A DNA stretch of 64,000 bases from DATKUK01 sp035530655. GTDB lineage: Bacteria > Planctomycetota > Phycisphaerae > UBA1845 > DATKUK01. Made by a program: the position numbers and the translations under genes. Under the pieces are notes generated by a model. The model saw only the letters and a list, made by a program, of their open reading frames with translations, did not search any database and had not been told where the DNA came from. The stretch covers positions 21,582-85,581 of the forward strand of contig DATKUK010000026.1 of assembly GCA_035530655.1 (NCBI GenBank), read 5' to 3'. Numbering within the stretch: position 1 is the first letter of the stretch; each line of letters starts with the position of its first letter. This document shows positions 43,750-53,251 of the stretch, piece by piece.

Positions 43750-43772
43750 CCATCAGTCTCACACGAGGGCGC

Positions 43773-45443
43773 CTAGCGGGCCATCGTGCGTGGGACGAGG
43801 ATCTGGCCGTCGAGGCCGGGCGGGACCGATCGGCCCAGCAGGTGCAGCAGCGTGGGCACCAGGTCGACGGTCTGGGCGACGTCAATGCGTTTGTGCGGCA
43901 CGCCCGGACCGACCAACAGCAGCGGCGTACACATGTCTTCGGGCCGCAGGCCGCCGTGACCCGCGCGGTTGCGATTGTTGAAGTCCCACTCCGGCGCGGC
44001 AAAAACACACAAATCGCCCGCCAGCCGCGAGCGAAAGTAGGCCACCATCTGCGCCGGCAGGCCGGGAAACTCGGTGTCGACCGTTTCAGCCAGCCAGTCG
44101 TGCGGCGAGGCCGGCTTGCCCTCGAGCATATCGGCCGACACCTTGCCGGACCAGCCGAGAGGATCGGCCCCGTCGATGAGCGTGTAGCGAACGGGCGCGC
44201 CCGGTCCGCCGTCCTGACGAAACTCGACCTGTCCGCTTTTGCGGACCACCCGAACCGCATCGGGCCCGACGGCGTAGGCGACGGCGTCGACAGCCTCCTG
44301 CTCGATCAGCACAGCCGGCAGATCGACCTCGCCGTCGCGCGTCGGGTACGCTCGCAGGTCGTCCGGCGCAGGCCGGACGGGCCACGGCTGATAACCCACC
44401 ACTTGGCCGGGCTGGCGGATGGGCTTTCGCAGGCAAATCGCCGAGTAGCGATCGCCGCTGCCATAGAGCACGCACGAGTGCTTCTGGTAGGCCGATATGC
44501 GGTCTCGAAATGACGTTTCCTCCCAGAGCTTCTTGTCGGCCACGTCGAGGCCGACCTGCGTCTTGAGGAACTCGCCGACGTGAAAATGCTGTTTCACCTC
44601 GGTAAGGCTGTGGTCGGACACGATGGCCACGTACAGCCGATCGAGCAGGCCCGCGCCGTCCAGGTCGGCCAGCACGCGCCCGAGCTGCGCGTCGGTGTGG
44701 CGTATGGCTTGGCGATATTGGGGCGACTCGACACCGGACGCGTACGCTCGAAAATCGGGTGCCAGCAGGTATGCAACGGTAACGGCGGGGAACTCGCGCC
44801 GCTGTCTGGCGATGTCGATGAGGACGTGGAACCGGAAGAGCGTCAGCCGGTCGACAAACTCGTACCAGCCGAAGAAGAACGGCGGGCCGGCCGACATCCA
44901 GTTCTCCACGAACTTGGTCGTGCCGCGATGGGGCTGGAAGAACAGCGACATGGTCGTTCGGTCCGCGAGGTGCTCGAAGATGGTGGCGGCGGTGTAGTCG
45001 CCGTCGAGCGTGTTCTTCTGGGCGATGGTCTCGTAGTCGCGCCAGATCAGGCGGTTGCGATCGAACCAGTTGATGCCCGTGATGCCGTGATGCCCCGGAT
45101 ACAGGCCGGTCGCGATGCTCGTCTCGTTGGCCAGCGTGACCGATGGGATGTTGCACACCGCGCGAGGCGCGAACAGCCCGCGGTCGACGAAATACTTGCG
45201 GATGTTTGGCAGCTCGCCGGCCTCGAGCATTTGCTGAAACACCGACGCACTGACGCCGTCGACCATAAAAACGATCGCCCCGTCGGCCCGTTCGGCGTTG
45301 ATCTTCGAGAAATCGAGGTTGAACGTGCCCTCGGGCGTGGTCGGTCCGGGCACCTGGCAGCCCGCCAGTAACGCGCACATCGCCAGAAGTGCAACGATGC
45401 GATAAGCGGAGTGTGTCGTTAAACGCACTGCACGTCCTCTCAT
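43773..45443 (-). CDS. Alkaline-phosphatase-superfamily lipoprotein (type I phosphodiesterase/pyrophosphatase-like)
   Basis: A 556-residue protein from ATG 45443 (GGTGG 6 nt upstream). The signal peptide ends in the lipobox LLAGC, so it is lipid-anchored. Metal and nucleophile features of the superfamily are present: MVDGVSASVF (first metal Asp), NIPSVTLANETSIATGLYPGHHG (Thr nucleophile and His), VSDHSLTEV (Asp-His) and RAGHGGLRPEDMCTPLLL (last His). It may cleave phosphodiesters or transfer phosphoryl/phosphoethanolamine-type groups in the periplasm. It lies between glycan genes and the ATP synthase operon, and its 3' end carries repeat copy 3. Confidence 0.85.
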   Translation of the reverse strand: MRGRAVRLTTHSAYRIVALLAMCALLAGCQVPGPTTPEGTFNLDFSKINAERADGAIVFMVDGVSASVFQQMLEAGELPNIRKYFVDRGLFAPRAVCNIPSVTLANETSIATGLYPGHHGITGINWFDRNRLIWRDYETIAQKNTLDGDYTAATIFEHLADRTTMSLFFQPHRGTTKFVENWMSAGPPFFFGWYEFVDRLTLFRFHVLIDIARQRREFPAVTVAYLLAPDFRAYASGVESPQYRQAIRHTDAQLGRVLADLDGAGLLDRLYVAIVSDHSLTEVKQHFHVGEFLKTQVGLDVADKKLWEETSFRDRISAYQKHSCVLYGSGDRYSAICLRKPIRQPGQVVGYQPWPVRPAPDDLRAYPTRDGEVDLPAVLIEQEAVDAVAYAVGPDAVRVVRKSGQVEFRQDGGPGAPVRYTLIDGADPLGWSGKVSADMLEGKPASPHDWLAETVDTEFPGLPAQMVAYFRSRLAGDLCVFAAPEWDFNNRNRAGHGGLRPEDMCTPLLLVGPGVPHKRIDVAQTVDLVPTLLHLLGRSVPPGLDGQILVPRTMAR

Positions 45444-45648
45444 GACGCCACCGAAACATCCACAGTAGCCAATCGCTCCTGTGCGAAGTTGGTGGATCAT
45501 AGCCACCCCGAACCGTATCTGCCACGTGATGCGGCACTATGCGGATCGCAAGCCGCTACCTCGCTGCCGCAAAGCGGTCGAGGCGGTCGTCGTGTCGCCG
45601 TCAAGGAGACACTGTGGTTTCTAAAGATGCTGTACGTCCCAAAGTACG

Positions 45649-46044
45649 TTAGCCGTTTGTCAGGGCGAGCTGTGTTCTGGCGCGGGCGAGTGCGTCGGCC
45701 CGTGCCGGATCGCCCAGCGGCATGTCCCCGGCCTGTTGGAGCAGCTTCTCGGCTGCGGCGCGGTCGATCTGATCGTCGGCAACGGCCTTGGGGGTGAGGA
45801 TCGACAACTCATTGCCGCGCACGCGGGCAAAGCCGCCGTCGACGAAGTAGTGTTGGCTGCCGTCGGGTGAGTCCACCCGCACCGCCCCGATGCCGAGCTT
45901 ACAGACAAGCGGCGCGCGATTGGCCGCGATACCGATCTGCCCGTCGTGCGCCGGCAGCACGACAAAACGCGCCTCACAGTCGAGCACCACCCGCTCGGGG
46001 CTGATCAACCGACAGTGAAAAGTCTTATCTTGCGGTTCCGACAT
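45649..46044 (-). CDS. atpC: ATP synthase epsilon subunit
   Basis: 131 residues; an N-terminal beta-sandwich (FHCRLISPERVVLDCEARF, VLPAHDGQIGIAANRAPLV, HYFVDGGFARVRGNELSIL) and a C-terminal helical hairpin beginning around VADDQIDRAAAEKLL. It is the last gene of the atp operon, 30 bp after atpD. It couples the central stalk to the c-ring and can inhibit hydrolysis. About 205 bp without a clear terminator separate it from the phosphatase gene. Confidence 0.92.
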   Translation of the reverse strand: MSEPQDKTFHCRLISPERVVLDCEARFVVLPAHDGQIGIAANRAPLVCKLGIGAVRVDSPDGSQHYFVDGGFARVRGNELSILTPKAVADDQIDRAAAEKLLQQAGDMPLGDPARADALARARTQLALTNG

Positions 46045-46074
46045 CGCTCTATGCCGCCTGCTACGACGCGGCGA

Positions 46075-47541
46075 TTATTCGCCGGTGAGCTTCTTGGCTT
46101 TGGCCTCGGCGTCTTCGACCGAGCCGACGTACATGAACGCCCCCTCGGGCAGGTGATCCCACTTGCCCTCGCACAACTCCTCAAAGCTGCGGATCGTGTC
46201 CTCCAACTGGGTGTAGTTGCCCGGCATGCCGGTGAAGGCTTCGGCCAGGTAAAACGGCTGCGACATGAACCGCTCGATCTTCCGTGCCCGGGCGACCACG
46301 AGCTTGTCCTCCTCACTCAGCTCGTCGACGCCGAGGATGGCGATGATGTCCTGAAGGTCGCGATACCGCTGAAGGATCTCCTGAACCCGGCGGGCGACGT
46401 TGTAGTGCCGCTCGCCCATGTACTGCGGATCAAGGATGCGGCTGGACGAGCCAAGCGGATCGATGGCTGGGTAGATGCCCTTCTCGACGATGCTTCGCTC
46501 GAGCACGACGAATGCGTCGAGGTGTGTAAACGTCGTCGCCGGTGCCGGGTCGGTCAGGTCGTCGGCGGGCACGTAGATCGCCTGGATGCTGGTGATGGCC
46601 CCGTGCTTGGTCGATGTGATCCGCTCCTGCAACGCGCCCATCTCGGTGCCCAGCGTGGGCTGATAGCCCACCGCCGACGGCATACGCCCCAGCAGCGCCG
46701 AAACTTCGCTGCCGGCCTGGCTGAAACGGAAGATATTGTCCACGAACAGCAGCGTATCGGCGCCGCTCTCGTCGCGGAACCACTCGGCCATGGTCAGTGC
46801 GCTCAGGCCCGCACGGAGCCGGGCCCCCGGCGGCTCGTTCATCTGGCCGAAGGTCATGGCCGTGTGCTCGATCACCTTCTTGACTTTGCCCTGGTCGTCC
46901 TTGAACTCGGACTCCTGCATCTCGATCCACATGTCGTTGCCTTCGCGGGTGCGCTCGCCCACGCCGGCAAAAACCGAGTAGCCGCTGTGCTCCCGGGCGA
47001 TGCGGGCGATCATCTCCTGGATGATCACCGTCTTGCCCAGACCCGCCCCGCCGAACAGGCCGATCTTGCCGCCGCGAACGAACGGCGCCAGCAGATCGAT
47101 GACCTTGATGCCGGTGACCAACTGCTGCGTCTTGGGCGTCAAATCGACGAACTCGGGCGGATCGCGATGGATGGGGCGACGTTCCTTTGCGTGGCAGGGC
47201 CCGCGCATGTCGATCGGGTCGCCGACCAGGTTGAACACGCGCCCGAGCGTCTCGATCCCTACGGGCACCTCGATCGGTCCGCCCGTGTCCTCGATGGCCG
47301 CGCCGCGCACCAGGCCGTCCGTATTGCCCAGGGCGATCGCGCGGACGTGTCCGCCGCCCAGATGCTGGGCGACCTCGCACCACAAGACGGCCTCCTCGAC
47401 GTAGTCGCCCGCGGGACGACGAACCGGCACCTTCAGCGCATGGTACAGGGCCGGCAGACGAGTCTGGTCGAACTCCGCGTCGAGCGTCGAGCCGATCACC
47501 TGAACGATTCGCCCCATGTTTTTTCCATTGCCGTCAGCCAT
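46075..47541 (-). CDS. atpD: ATP synthase beta subunit
   Basis: 488 residues from ATG 47541; an upstream in-frame start would add ten residues. MGRIVQVIGSTLDAEF starts the beta-barrel, Walker A is GGAGLGKT near residue 165, the catalytic GVGERTREGND segment and LLFVDNIFRFSQAGSEVSALLGRMPS follow. All catalytic positions look intact. It forms the catalytic sites in alternation with alpha; a short insert (CHAKERRPIHRDPPEFVDLTPK) before the Walker strand is family-typical. Confidence 0.97.
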   Translation of the reverse strand: MADGNGKNMGRIVQVIGSTLDAEFDQTRLPALYHALKVPVRRPAGDYVEEAVLWCEVAQHLGGGHVRAIALGNTDGLVRGAAIEDTGGPIEVPVGIETLGRVFNLVGDPIDMRGPCHAKERRPIHRDPPEFVDLTPKTQQLVTGIKVIDLLAPFVRGGKIGLFGGAGLGKTVIIQEMIARIAREHSGYSVFAGVGERTREGNDMWIEMQESEFKDDQGKVKKVIEHTAMTFGQMNEPPGARLRAGLSALTMAEWFRDESGADTLLFVDNIFRFSQAGSEVSALLGRMPSAVGYQPTLGTEMGALQERITSTKHGAITSIQAIYVPADDLTDPAPATTFTHLDAFVVLERSIVEKGIYPAIDPLGSSSRILDPQYMGERHYNVARRVQEILQRYRDLQDIIAILGVDELSEEDKLVVARARKIERFMSQPFYLAEAFTGMPGNYTQLEDTIRSFEELCEGKWDHLPEGAFMYVGSVEDAEAKAKKLTGE

Positions 47542-47575
47542 TGTGTCGCTCCATGCGGGCCTCGCCGCCAAACCG

Positions 47576-48478
47576 CTACGCCAACGCCTCGGTCCCGCCC
47601 ATGATGTCCAGCAGCTCCAACGTGATCTGGCTTTGCCGCGCCCGGTTGTATCGTTGCGTGAGGTACTTGATCATGTCGCCGGCCGCATCGGTCGCCGACT
47701 TCATGGCCACCATCCGGGCCACCTGCTCGCTGACCGCCGCATCCATCAAACACTGATACAGCCGAACCTTCACCGTCATCGGAAGCAGGTCGGCCAGAAG
47801 GGCGTCGGCCCCGGGACTGAAATCATAGTGCTCGGCCGGCACGGGCGCTGGCACCATCGCCGGATGCTCGGCCGCCGCGCGGCCTGCGGCGCTGATCTGC
47901 GCGATCGGCAGCAGACGCAACACCTCGGGGCGCTGCGAACCGGCCGAGAGAAACCGCATGTACACCACGTCTGCTCGATCGATCCTGTTGTCTTCGTAGA
48001 GATCGATAAAGCGCTGGGCGATGGCGTCGACGTCGGCATAGGCCGGACGGTCCTCAAACTGCGTATACGTCTCCGCCATCGAACGCCGCAGAAAGCGAAA
48101 GTAGCCGATGCCCTTCTTGCCGACCACGTGAAGGTCGACATCCAGACCGTCGCGCCGGCAGTTCTCCAGCGCGCCGATCGCGGTCCGCAGCACGCTGGCG
48201 TTGTACCCGCCGCACAATCCACGGTTCGACGTGACCACCAGCATGACCGATCGGCCGGTCCCGCGATTAGCTCGCAGCAGCGGATGCCTCATCTGGCCCG
48301 ACAGGCTGCCAAGCTCGCCCGCCAACTCGGCCACGCCGCCGGTGTACGGCTTGGCGTTGACCGCGTGCTGGTGCGACCGCTGGAAGCGGGCCGTGGCGAT
48401 CAACTGCATCGTCCGCGTGATCTTGCGGATGTTGCCAACGGCCTTGCGGCGCTTGATGATGGCTCTGGCCTTACTCAT
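47576..48478 (-). CDS. atpG: ATP synthase gamma subunit
   Basis: 300 residues; the start KARAIIKRRKAVGNIRKITR is the gamma signature, and the C-terminal helix ends SQITLELLDIMGGTEALA. It is the rotor shaft connecting the c-ring to alpha3beta3. It starts 5 bp after atpA, consistent with coupled translation. Confidence 0.95.
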   Translation of the reverse strand: MSKARAIIKRRKAVGNIRKITRTMQLIATARFQRSHQHAVNAKPYTGGVAELAGELGSLSGQMRHPLLRANRGTGRSVMLVVTSNRGLCGGYNASVLRTAIGALENCRRDGLDVDLHVVGKKGIGYFRFLRRSMAETYTQFEDRPAYADVDAIAQRFIDLYEDNRIDRADVVYMRFLSAGSQRPEVLRLLPIAQISAAGRAAAEHPAMVPAPVPAEHYDFSPGADALLADLLPMTVKVRLYQCLMDAAVSEQVARMVAMKSATDAAGDMIKYLTQRYNRARQSQITLELLDIMGGTEALA

Positions 48479-48483
48479 GGACC

Positions 48484-50160
48484 CTACCCGCCGGTCTGCC
48501 CGGCGCGAGCAAACTGCTTCTTGAAGTCCTTGAGGATCTTGGTGAGTTTCGCTTCCAGTTCGTCCGTCAACTCGCCCTTGTCGATCAGCTCCTGCCGAAC
48601 GTCGCCGTGCTGCGTGCGGACGTGCTCGAGCAGTTCCCGCTCGAAGCGACCGACCTTGCTCACCGGCTGGTCGTCGAGAAATCCGCGCGTGCCGGCAAAG
48701 ATGCTGATGATCTGATCGACCACGTAGTACGGCTGATACTGCGGCTGTTTGAGCAACTCCACCATTCGCTCGCCGCGGTCGAGCTGTGCCTGCGTCGCGG
48801 CGTCCAGTTCGGTACCGAGTTGGGCGAAGGCCTCGAGTTCACGGTAGGCCGCAAGGTCGAGGCGCAGTGTGCCGGCGATGGATCGCATGGCCCGCTTCTG
48901 GGCCTTGCCGCCGACGCGACTGACGCTGATGCCCACGTTGATCGCAGGCCTGACACCAGCAAAGAACAGATCGGGCTCGAGGTAGATCTGCCCGTCCGTG
49001 ATGCTGATCACATTGGTCGGGATGTAGGCCGACACCTCGCCCTCCAGCGTCTCGATGATCGGCAAGGCCGTAAGCGACCCGCCCGATTCGGGCAGCATTC
49101 GCGGCTCGAGCTGGTCTTTGTCGTGGCGCTGCTCGAGGTCCGCCTTGAGCTCCCACTGGCCCGGCACGCCGACGTAGACCTTTCCATTGACGCCTTCGCG
49201 CATGTCAGACAGTGCGCTCTTCGGCGCGAGGATTCGTTTCTCCGCCAGCTTGCACGAACGTTCCAGCAGACGGCTGTGCAGGTAGAACACGTCGCCCGGA
49301 TAGGCCTCTCGGCCCGGCGGACGACGCAGCAGCAGCGACAACTGGCGATACGCAGTCGCCTGCTTGCTGAGATCGTCGTAGATGCAGAGCGTGTCGCGCC
49401 CGTGTTCGTACACGAAGTACTCAGCCATCGCGCAGCCAGCATAGGGCGCGATGTACTGGAGCGGCGCCGAGTCGCTGCTGCCAGCGATCACCACGATGGT
49501 GTAATCCATCGCGCCGTGCTCCCGCAGCGTCTCGACAAGCGTGGCCACCGTCGACTCCTTCTGCCCGATGGCGACGTACACGCAGATTACATCTCCACCC
49601 TTCTGGTTGATGATGGTGTCGGTCCCGATGGCCGTCTTGCCCGTCTTGCGGTCGCCGATGATCAGCTCGCGCTGCCCGCGGCCGATCGGGATCATGCTGT
49701 CGATGGCCTTGATGCCGGTCTGCAAGGGCTGATCAACCGGCTGTCGCTCGGCGATGCCCGGGGCCGGGGTCTCCAAAGGGCGCCGGTACTTGTCGGGAAT
49801 CGGGCCCTTGCCGTCCAGGGGCCGTCCGAGCGGATCGACCACGCGGCCCAGCATCGCCTCGCCCACGGGCACCGACAGCAGACGGCCCGTGCTGCGTACC
49901 AGGTCGCCTTCCTTGAGGCCCAGGTAATCGCCCAGGACCACCACGCCGACCGAGCTTTCCTCCAGGTTGAACACCTGACCGATCGCCCCATTGGCGAACT
50001 CGACCATCTCGCTGGCCATCGCCGTGCCCAGACCGTAAATCTGGGCGATGCCGTCGCCGACCTCGATCACACGCCCAACGTCGGAGATCTCGAGTTCGTC
50101 GCGGTATTGCGTGATTTCCTGTTGGATGACCGACGTGATCTCATCGACCTTGAATCTCAT
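48484..50160 (-). CDS. atpA: ATP synthase alpha subunit with a roughly 50-residue insert
   Basis: 558 residues from ATG 50160 (GAGG 9 nt upstream). Walker A is GDRKTGKT near residue 170 and ends with ISVSRVGGKAQ; the domains are otherwise canonical. Between LLERSCKLAE (about residue 306) and GGSLTALPIIET (about 358) lies an extra stretch of about 50 residues, containing LAPKSALSDMREGVNGKVYVG-type sequence and a charged DLEQRHDKDQLEP part, absent from the usual ~505-residue AtpA. It explains the greater length and would sit on the outside of the nucleotide domain. Confidence 0.96.
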   Translation of the reverse strand: MRFKVDEITSVIQQEITQYRDELEISDVGRVIEVGDGIAQIYGLGTAMASEMVEFANGAIGQVFNLEESSVGVVVLGDYLGLKEGDLVRSTGRLLSVPVGEAMLGRVVDPLGRPLDGKGPIPDKYRRPLETPAPGIAERQPVDQPLQTGIKAIDSMIPIGRGQRELIIGDRKTGKTAIGTDTIINQKGGDVICVYVAIGQKESTVATLVETLREHGAMDYTIVVIAGSSDSAPLQYIAPYAGCAMAEYFVYEHGRDTLCIYDDLSKQATAYRQLSLLLRRPPGREAYPGDVFYLHSRLLERSCKLAEKRILAPKSALSDMREGVNGKVYVGVPGQWELKADLEQRHDKDQLEPRMLPESGGSLTALPIIETLEGEVSAYIPTNVISITDGQIYLEPDLFFAGVRPAINVGISVSRVGGKAQKRAMRSIAGTLRLDLAAYRELEAFAQLGTELDAATQAQLDRGERMVELLKQPQYQPYYVVDQIISIFAGTRGFLDDQPVSKVGRFERELLEHVRTQHGDVRQELIDKGELTDELEAKLTKILKDFKKQFARAGQTGG

Positions 50161-50213
50161 GGTCACTTGCCTCGACTATGCGACACCCGACAATGTCGAA
50201 CGTCCCTGGCGGA

Positions 50214-50825
50214 TCAGCGTTTGCTCGTCTCTGCCAACGACCGCCGGCCCGCCTGCACCTCACGCATGCCCGACCGTCGTATGTGTTCAGCCAGCTCGTC
50301 CAGCCGATGGCGGATCGATGCGTCCATCCGCCGATTGGCCATCTCCAGTACCAGCCCGCCCAGCAGGCTTGGCTCGACGCGCTCGACAAGGATCGCTTCG
50401 CGTTCGATTGTCCTGCTGACGGCCTGCTGCACCTGCCGCCGCTGCTCGACCGTCAGGGCCACGGCCGTAGTGACATGCACGTCCTGCCGGCCCCGCAAGA
50501 CATCCAAGTGCCGACGGTACGATTCGTAAACCGCCGACAGCAGCGGCAGACGCCCGCGATCGTTCAGCACCAACAGAAAGTTGCTCAACAGGTGGCTCAG
50601 CCGTTCGTGCCCGAAAATCCGACGCAGGCTCTCCCGACGATTGTCTTCATCCACCACCGCCGACTCGAGAAACCGCACGAACGTCTCGTCGCCCCGCAGG
50701 TACTGGATCAGCTCGGCGAACTCCTCGGCAAGCGCGTCGGCCTGGTCCTGCTGCTGGGCCGCGGCCAACAACGCCTCGGCGTAGATGTCGGCTACAACAT
50801 GTGCGGTTTCGAGTTGCCCTGCCAC
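50214..50825 (-). CDS. atpH: ATP synthase delta subunit
   Basis: 203 residues from GTG 50825. An N-terminal six-helix bundle (VADIYAEALLAAAQQQDQ, FVRFLESAVVDEDNRRESL) and a C-terminal part (VEPSLLGGLVLEMANRRMDASIRHRL) ending in the conserved beta-hairpin. It links F1 to the b-subunit stalk. It lies 29 bp after atpF. Confidence 0.9.
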   Translation of the reverse strand: MAGQLETAHVVADIYAEALLAAAQQQDQADALAEEFAELIQYLRGDETFVRFLESAVVDEDNRRESLRRIFGHERLSHLLSNFLLVLNDRGRLPLLSAVYESYRRHLDVLRGRQDVHVTTAVALTVEQRRQVQQAVSRTIEREAILVERVEPSLLGGLVLEMANRRMDASIRHRLDELAEHIRRSGMREVQAGRRSLAETSKR

Positions 50826-50854
50826 GACAAAGCCTCGACAGCTACATCAGACGG

Positions 50855-51466
50855 TCACGAAACTGACCGCTCCGCCTGCGAACCGGTCTTGAACTGATCC
50901 AGCGACTGCTGAATCAGGTCCCAGTGGTCTTCCGGCTTCAGCTCACGCTGAATGATGCGTCCAGCCACGCCCGTGGCCAGCGCGCCGGCCTCGGCGTAGA
51001 GGTCCTGCACGGCCTGATCTCGCGCCAGCTCGATCTCCTGGCGGGCCTCGTGGATCATGCGGTTGGCTTCCTGGCGGGCCTCGGCCAGCGTCTGCTTGCG
51101 AGCCGCTTCGGCGTCTCGCCGGGCCTGCTGCAACAGGGCCTCGGTCTCCTGCCGCGCGTGGTCGAGCTTCTGCGTGTAGGCGCTGAGGCGCTGCTCGGCC
51201 TCGCTGCGGTCCTTCTCGGCCTGCTGCAGTGAGTCGCGAATAAACTCCTCGCGCTTCTGCAAGTTGGCCAGGATCGGCCCCCACGCGTACTTGCGCAGCA
51301 CCACGACCACCAGAACGAAGATCACCAGCGTCCAGATGGCGTTGCCGATGTTGCCGGCGAACAGGTTTGCCGTTTCTTCAGCCTCGCGCTCTGCCGCCGA
51401 CGCCGCACCAGCCGTCGCCAGCGCAACGGCCGCCGCCATACGTATCAGCCACGGTCTCATGGCCAT
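50855..51466 (-). CDS. atpF: ATP synthase b subunit
   Basis: 203 residues, ATG 51466. A signal-like leader (MAAAVALATAGAASAAE) precedes the single membrane helix IWTLVIFVLVVVVLRKYAW, then a long Glu/Arg/Ala coiled coil (about 70-170) forms the peripheral stalk. The leader suggests periplasmic export of the N-terminus, as in other planctomycete b subunits. Confidence 0.92.
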   Translation of the reverse strand: MAMRPWLIRMAAAVALATAGAASAAEREAEETANLFAGNIGNAIWTLVIFVLVVVVLRKYAWGPILANLQKREEFIRDSLQQAEKDRSEAEQRLSAYTQKLDHARQETEALLQQARRDAEAARKQTLAEARQEANRMIHEARQEIELARDQAVQDLYAEAGALATGVAGRIIQRELKPEDHWDLIQQSLDQFKTGSQAERSVS

Positions 51467-51492
51467 CTGCTCCGTTCCATGCCGACGCCCTG

Positions 51493-51864
51493 TTACTTCA
51501 AAACACCCAGCAGACAGACCACCACGGCAAACAGGGTCGCACCTTCGATCATGGCCGCGGTGATAATCATCGCCACGTTTATGTTACCTGCGGCCTCCGG
51601 TTGGCGGGCCATGCTCTCGACCGCCGAGCCGCCCACGCGTGAGATGCCTTTGGCCCCGCCGATGATCACCAGAGCTGCCCCGATGCATGCGGCGAAGTAG
51701 GCGGCGCCGTTCGCATCGAAGAGCATGAAGCCGCCATTGCTGGAGACTGCTTCTGTCTGGCCGTACTCACCTGCTCCCTGCGCCGCCGCGGTGGAACTCC
51801 ACGCCAGCAGCAGGCAAGAAGCCATACACAGCGCCCATGCCTGCGTTCCGTTCAGCTTGAACAT
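51493..51864 (-). CDS. atpE: ATP synthase c subunit with signal peptide
   Basis: 123 residues, longer than a typical ~80, because a cleavable-type leader (ALCMASCLLLAWSSTAAAQ) and a short linker precede the hairpin. Helix 1 is AAYFAACIGAALVIIGGA, the loop SMARQPEA keeps the RQP motif, and helix 2 AMIITAAMIEGATLFAVVV has the ion-binding Glu. The Glu is followed by Gly rather than Ser/Thr and helix 1 has no Gln in the Na+ position, so proton coupling is inferred. It is separated from atpB by 167 bp. Confidence 0.93.
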   Translation of the reverse strand: MFKLNGTQAWALCMASCLLLAWSSTAAAQGAGEYGQTEAVSSNGGFMLFDANGAAYFAACIGAALVIIGGAKGISRVGGSAVESMARQPEAAGNINVAMIITAAMIEGATLFAVVVCLLGVLK

Positions 51865-52031
51865 CGTTCGGTTCTCCCTTGTCTGGCTCCGCTGGGGACG
51901 AAGCCTTCGCTGTCTTCAGCCATTGCCGCTATGGCGATTGGCCGGTGCCCCACACACCAACCATGGCTTTTATACCTTCAGATACCTCCGCAAAGCGTAC
52001 GCACGATGTTCCACGCGCGACCCTTGCACGG

Positions 52032-52817
52032 TCAGTGATGCTCCCCGGCTTCATGGACCACGACAGCCTGTCCGATGAACAACGTCGTCAAAAACGTAAA
52101 GATGAATGCTTGCAGGAACGCCACGAACAGCTCGAGCATGTTGATGGCCACGCTGCCGATCACCACCGGAATCGCAATGCCAAACGCACCGATGCCCACA
52201 CCCATCGCGCCAAAGGCCATGGACACGAACATGAGGAGTACGGCAAGCAGAATGTGACCGGCTACCATATTGGCGAATAGACGAATGGCCAACGCGCAGA
52301 TCTTCGCGATCAGCCCCAGAATCTCCACGGGCACCATCACCGGCGCCAGCCAGAGCGGACCGGGACAAAAGTGCCTGAGGTACGCCGCCCCCTGTAAGCG
52401 CAGACCATTCACCACGATCATCAAGAACGTACACCCTGCCAGCGCGCCGGTGGTCCAGATGTTCCCGGTGGCGGTTGCCGAGAGCGGAATCAAGCCCAAT
52501 AGATTGCAGAACAGAATGAAGAAGAAAATGCTCCAGATGTACGGCACGAAGTGATCGGTGTACGGCCCCAGCGCCGGCCGAACCACGTGGACCCGGAAGT
52601 ACTGGCAGATCGCCTCGACAAAGTTCGCCAGCCCCCGGGGCACCCGTTCCTGCCGTCGCGTCACCGAACACACCACCGCCACCAATAGGATCGCCGCGAT
52701 CAACTCGGCCACCACGTGCTTGGACAGGATGGTGACCTCCATCCCGCCGATGTTCACGCTTCGCCACACGTGATCGACGACATGTTCCAAAGGATTGTGT
52801 GCTGCCAGAATGCTCAT
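52032..52817 (-). CDS. atpB: ATP synthase a subunit
   Basis: 261 residues from ATG 52817, overlapping the atpI stop by ATGA. Five or six membrane helices, with the essential Arg in ICALAIRLFANMVAGH (the aR210 position) and the C-terminal LLTTLFIGQAVVVHEA helix. It contains the half-channels for proton flow. Confidence 0.94.
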   Translation of the reverse strand: MSILAAHNPLEHVVDHVWRSVNIGGMEVTILSKHVVAELIAAILLVAVVCSVTRRQERVPRGLANFVEAICQYFRVHVVRPALGPYTDHFVPYIWSIFFFILFCNLLGLIPLSATATGNIWTTGALAGCTFLMIVVNGLRLQGAAYLRHFCPGPLWLAPVMVPVEILGLIAKICALAIRLFANMVAGHILLAVLLMFVSMAFGAMGVGIGAFGIAIPVVIGSVAINMLELFVAFLQAFIFTFLTTLFIGQAVVVHEAGEHH

Positions 52818-53251
52818 GCCATACGCCGTATTTGGCTCCTGTGAATCACGCGGACCAGCCCCACCGTCTCCGTTGCGAGCATTACCACGTAGCTGACGGC
52901 CACCCATACCAGCATGGGGGCAGCGGGCACGCACCGGGTCCAGGCCACCACCCCAGCCAGCACCACGACCGCCGCGAACCGGACCGACGCCCCGGCCATC
53001 ACGCTATGGCCGGCCAGCTCCGGACGACGCACAAGCACCACGCCGATCACGGCCGAACCGAGCACGCAGCCGACCAGGCTGATCGCCCCGCCAACACCCA
53101 TCGCCGTCACAGCCGACCATCCCGCCAGGCGGTACGTCGGCCACACACCCCCCACGCACGCAACCAGCACTCCCGCCAGCGCCCACGCCAGCAGGCCCAT
53201 GGTGATCCTGAACGGACTCAAGCTGTTGCCGGCACCTTCGGGGCGCATCAC
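52814..53251 (-). CDS. atpI: ATP synthase subunit I (AtpI-like)
   Basis: 145 residues, four membrane helices (FRITMGLLAWALAGVLVAC, WSAVTAMGVGGAISLVGCVL, SVRFAAVVVLAGVVAW, MLVWVAVSYVVMLATETVGL). It starts with GTG 53251 or ATG 53248, overlapping the AtpZ-like stop. AtpI-like proteins assist c-ring assembly and possibly Mg2+ transport; identity rests on position and topology. Confidence 0.75.
   Translation of the reverse strand: MMRPEGAGNSLSPFRITMGLLAWALAGVLVACVGGVWPTYRLAGWSAVTAMGVGGAISLVGCVLGSAVIGVVLVRRPELAGHSVMAGASVRFAAVVVLAGVVAWTRCVPAAPMLVWVAVSYVVMLATETVGLVRVIHRSQIRRMA

Larger units (their letters stand above)
43183..43772. other. Repeat-filled intergenic region
   Basis: About 590 bp, no gene supported. 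It holds palindromic repeats: 43437-43467, 43491-43629 (139-bp copy B), a truncated hairpin at 43644-43664 and the 39-bp copy at 43711-43749. Confidence 0.6.

Noticed and set aside
48607..50529. 640-codon plus-strand frame opposite atpA and atpH
   Set aside because: Antisense shadow of conserved ATP synthase genes.
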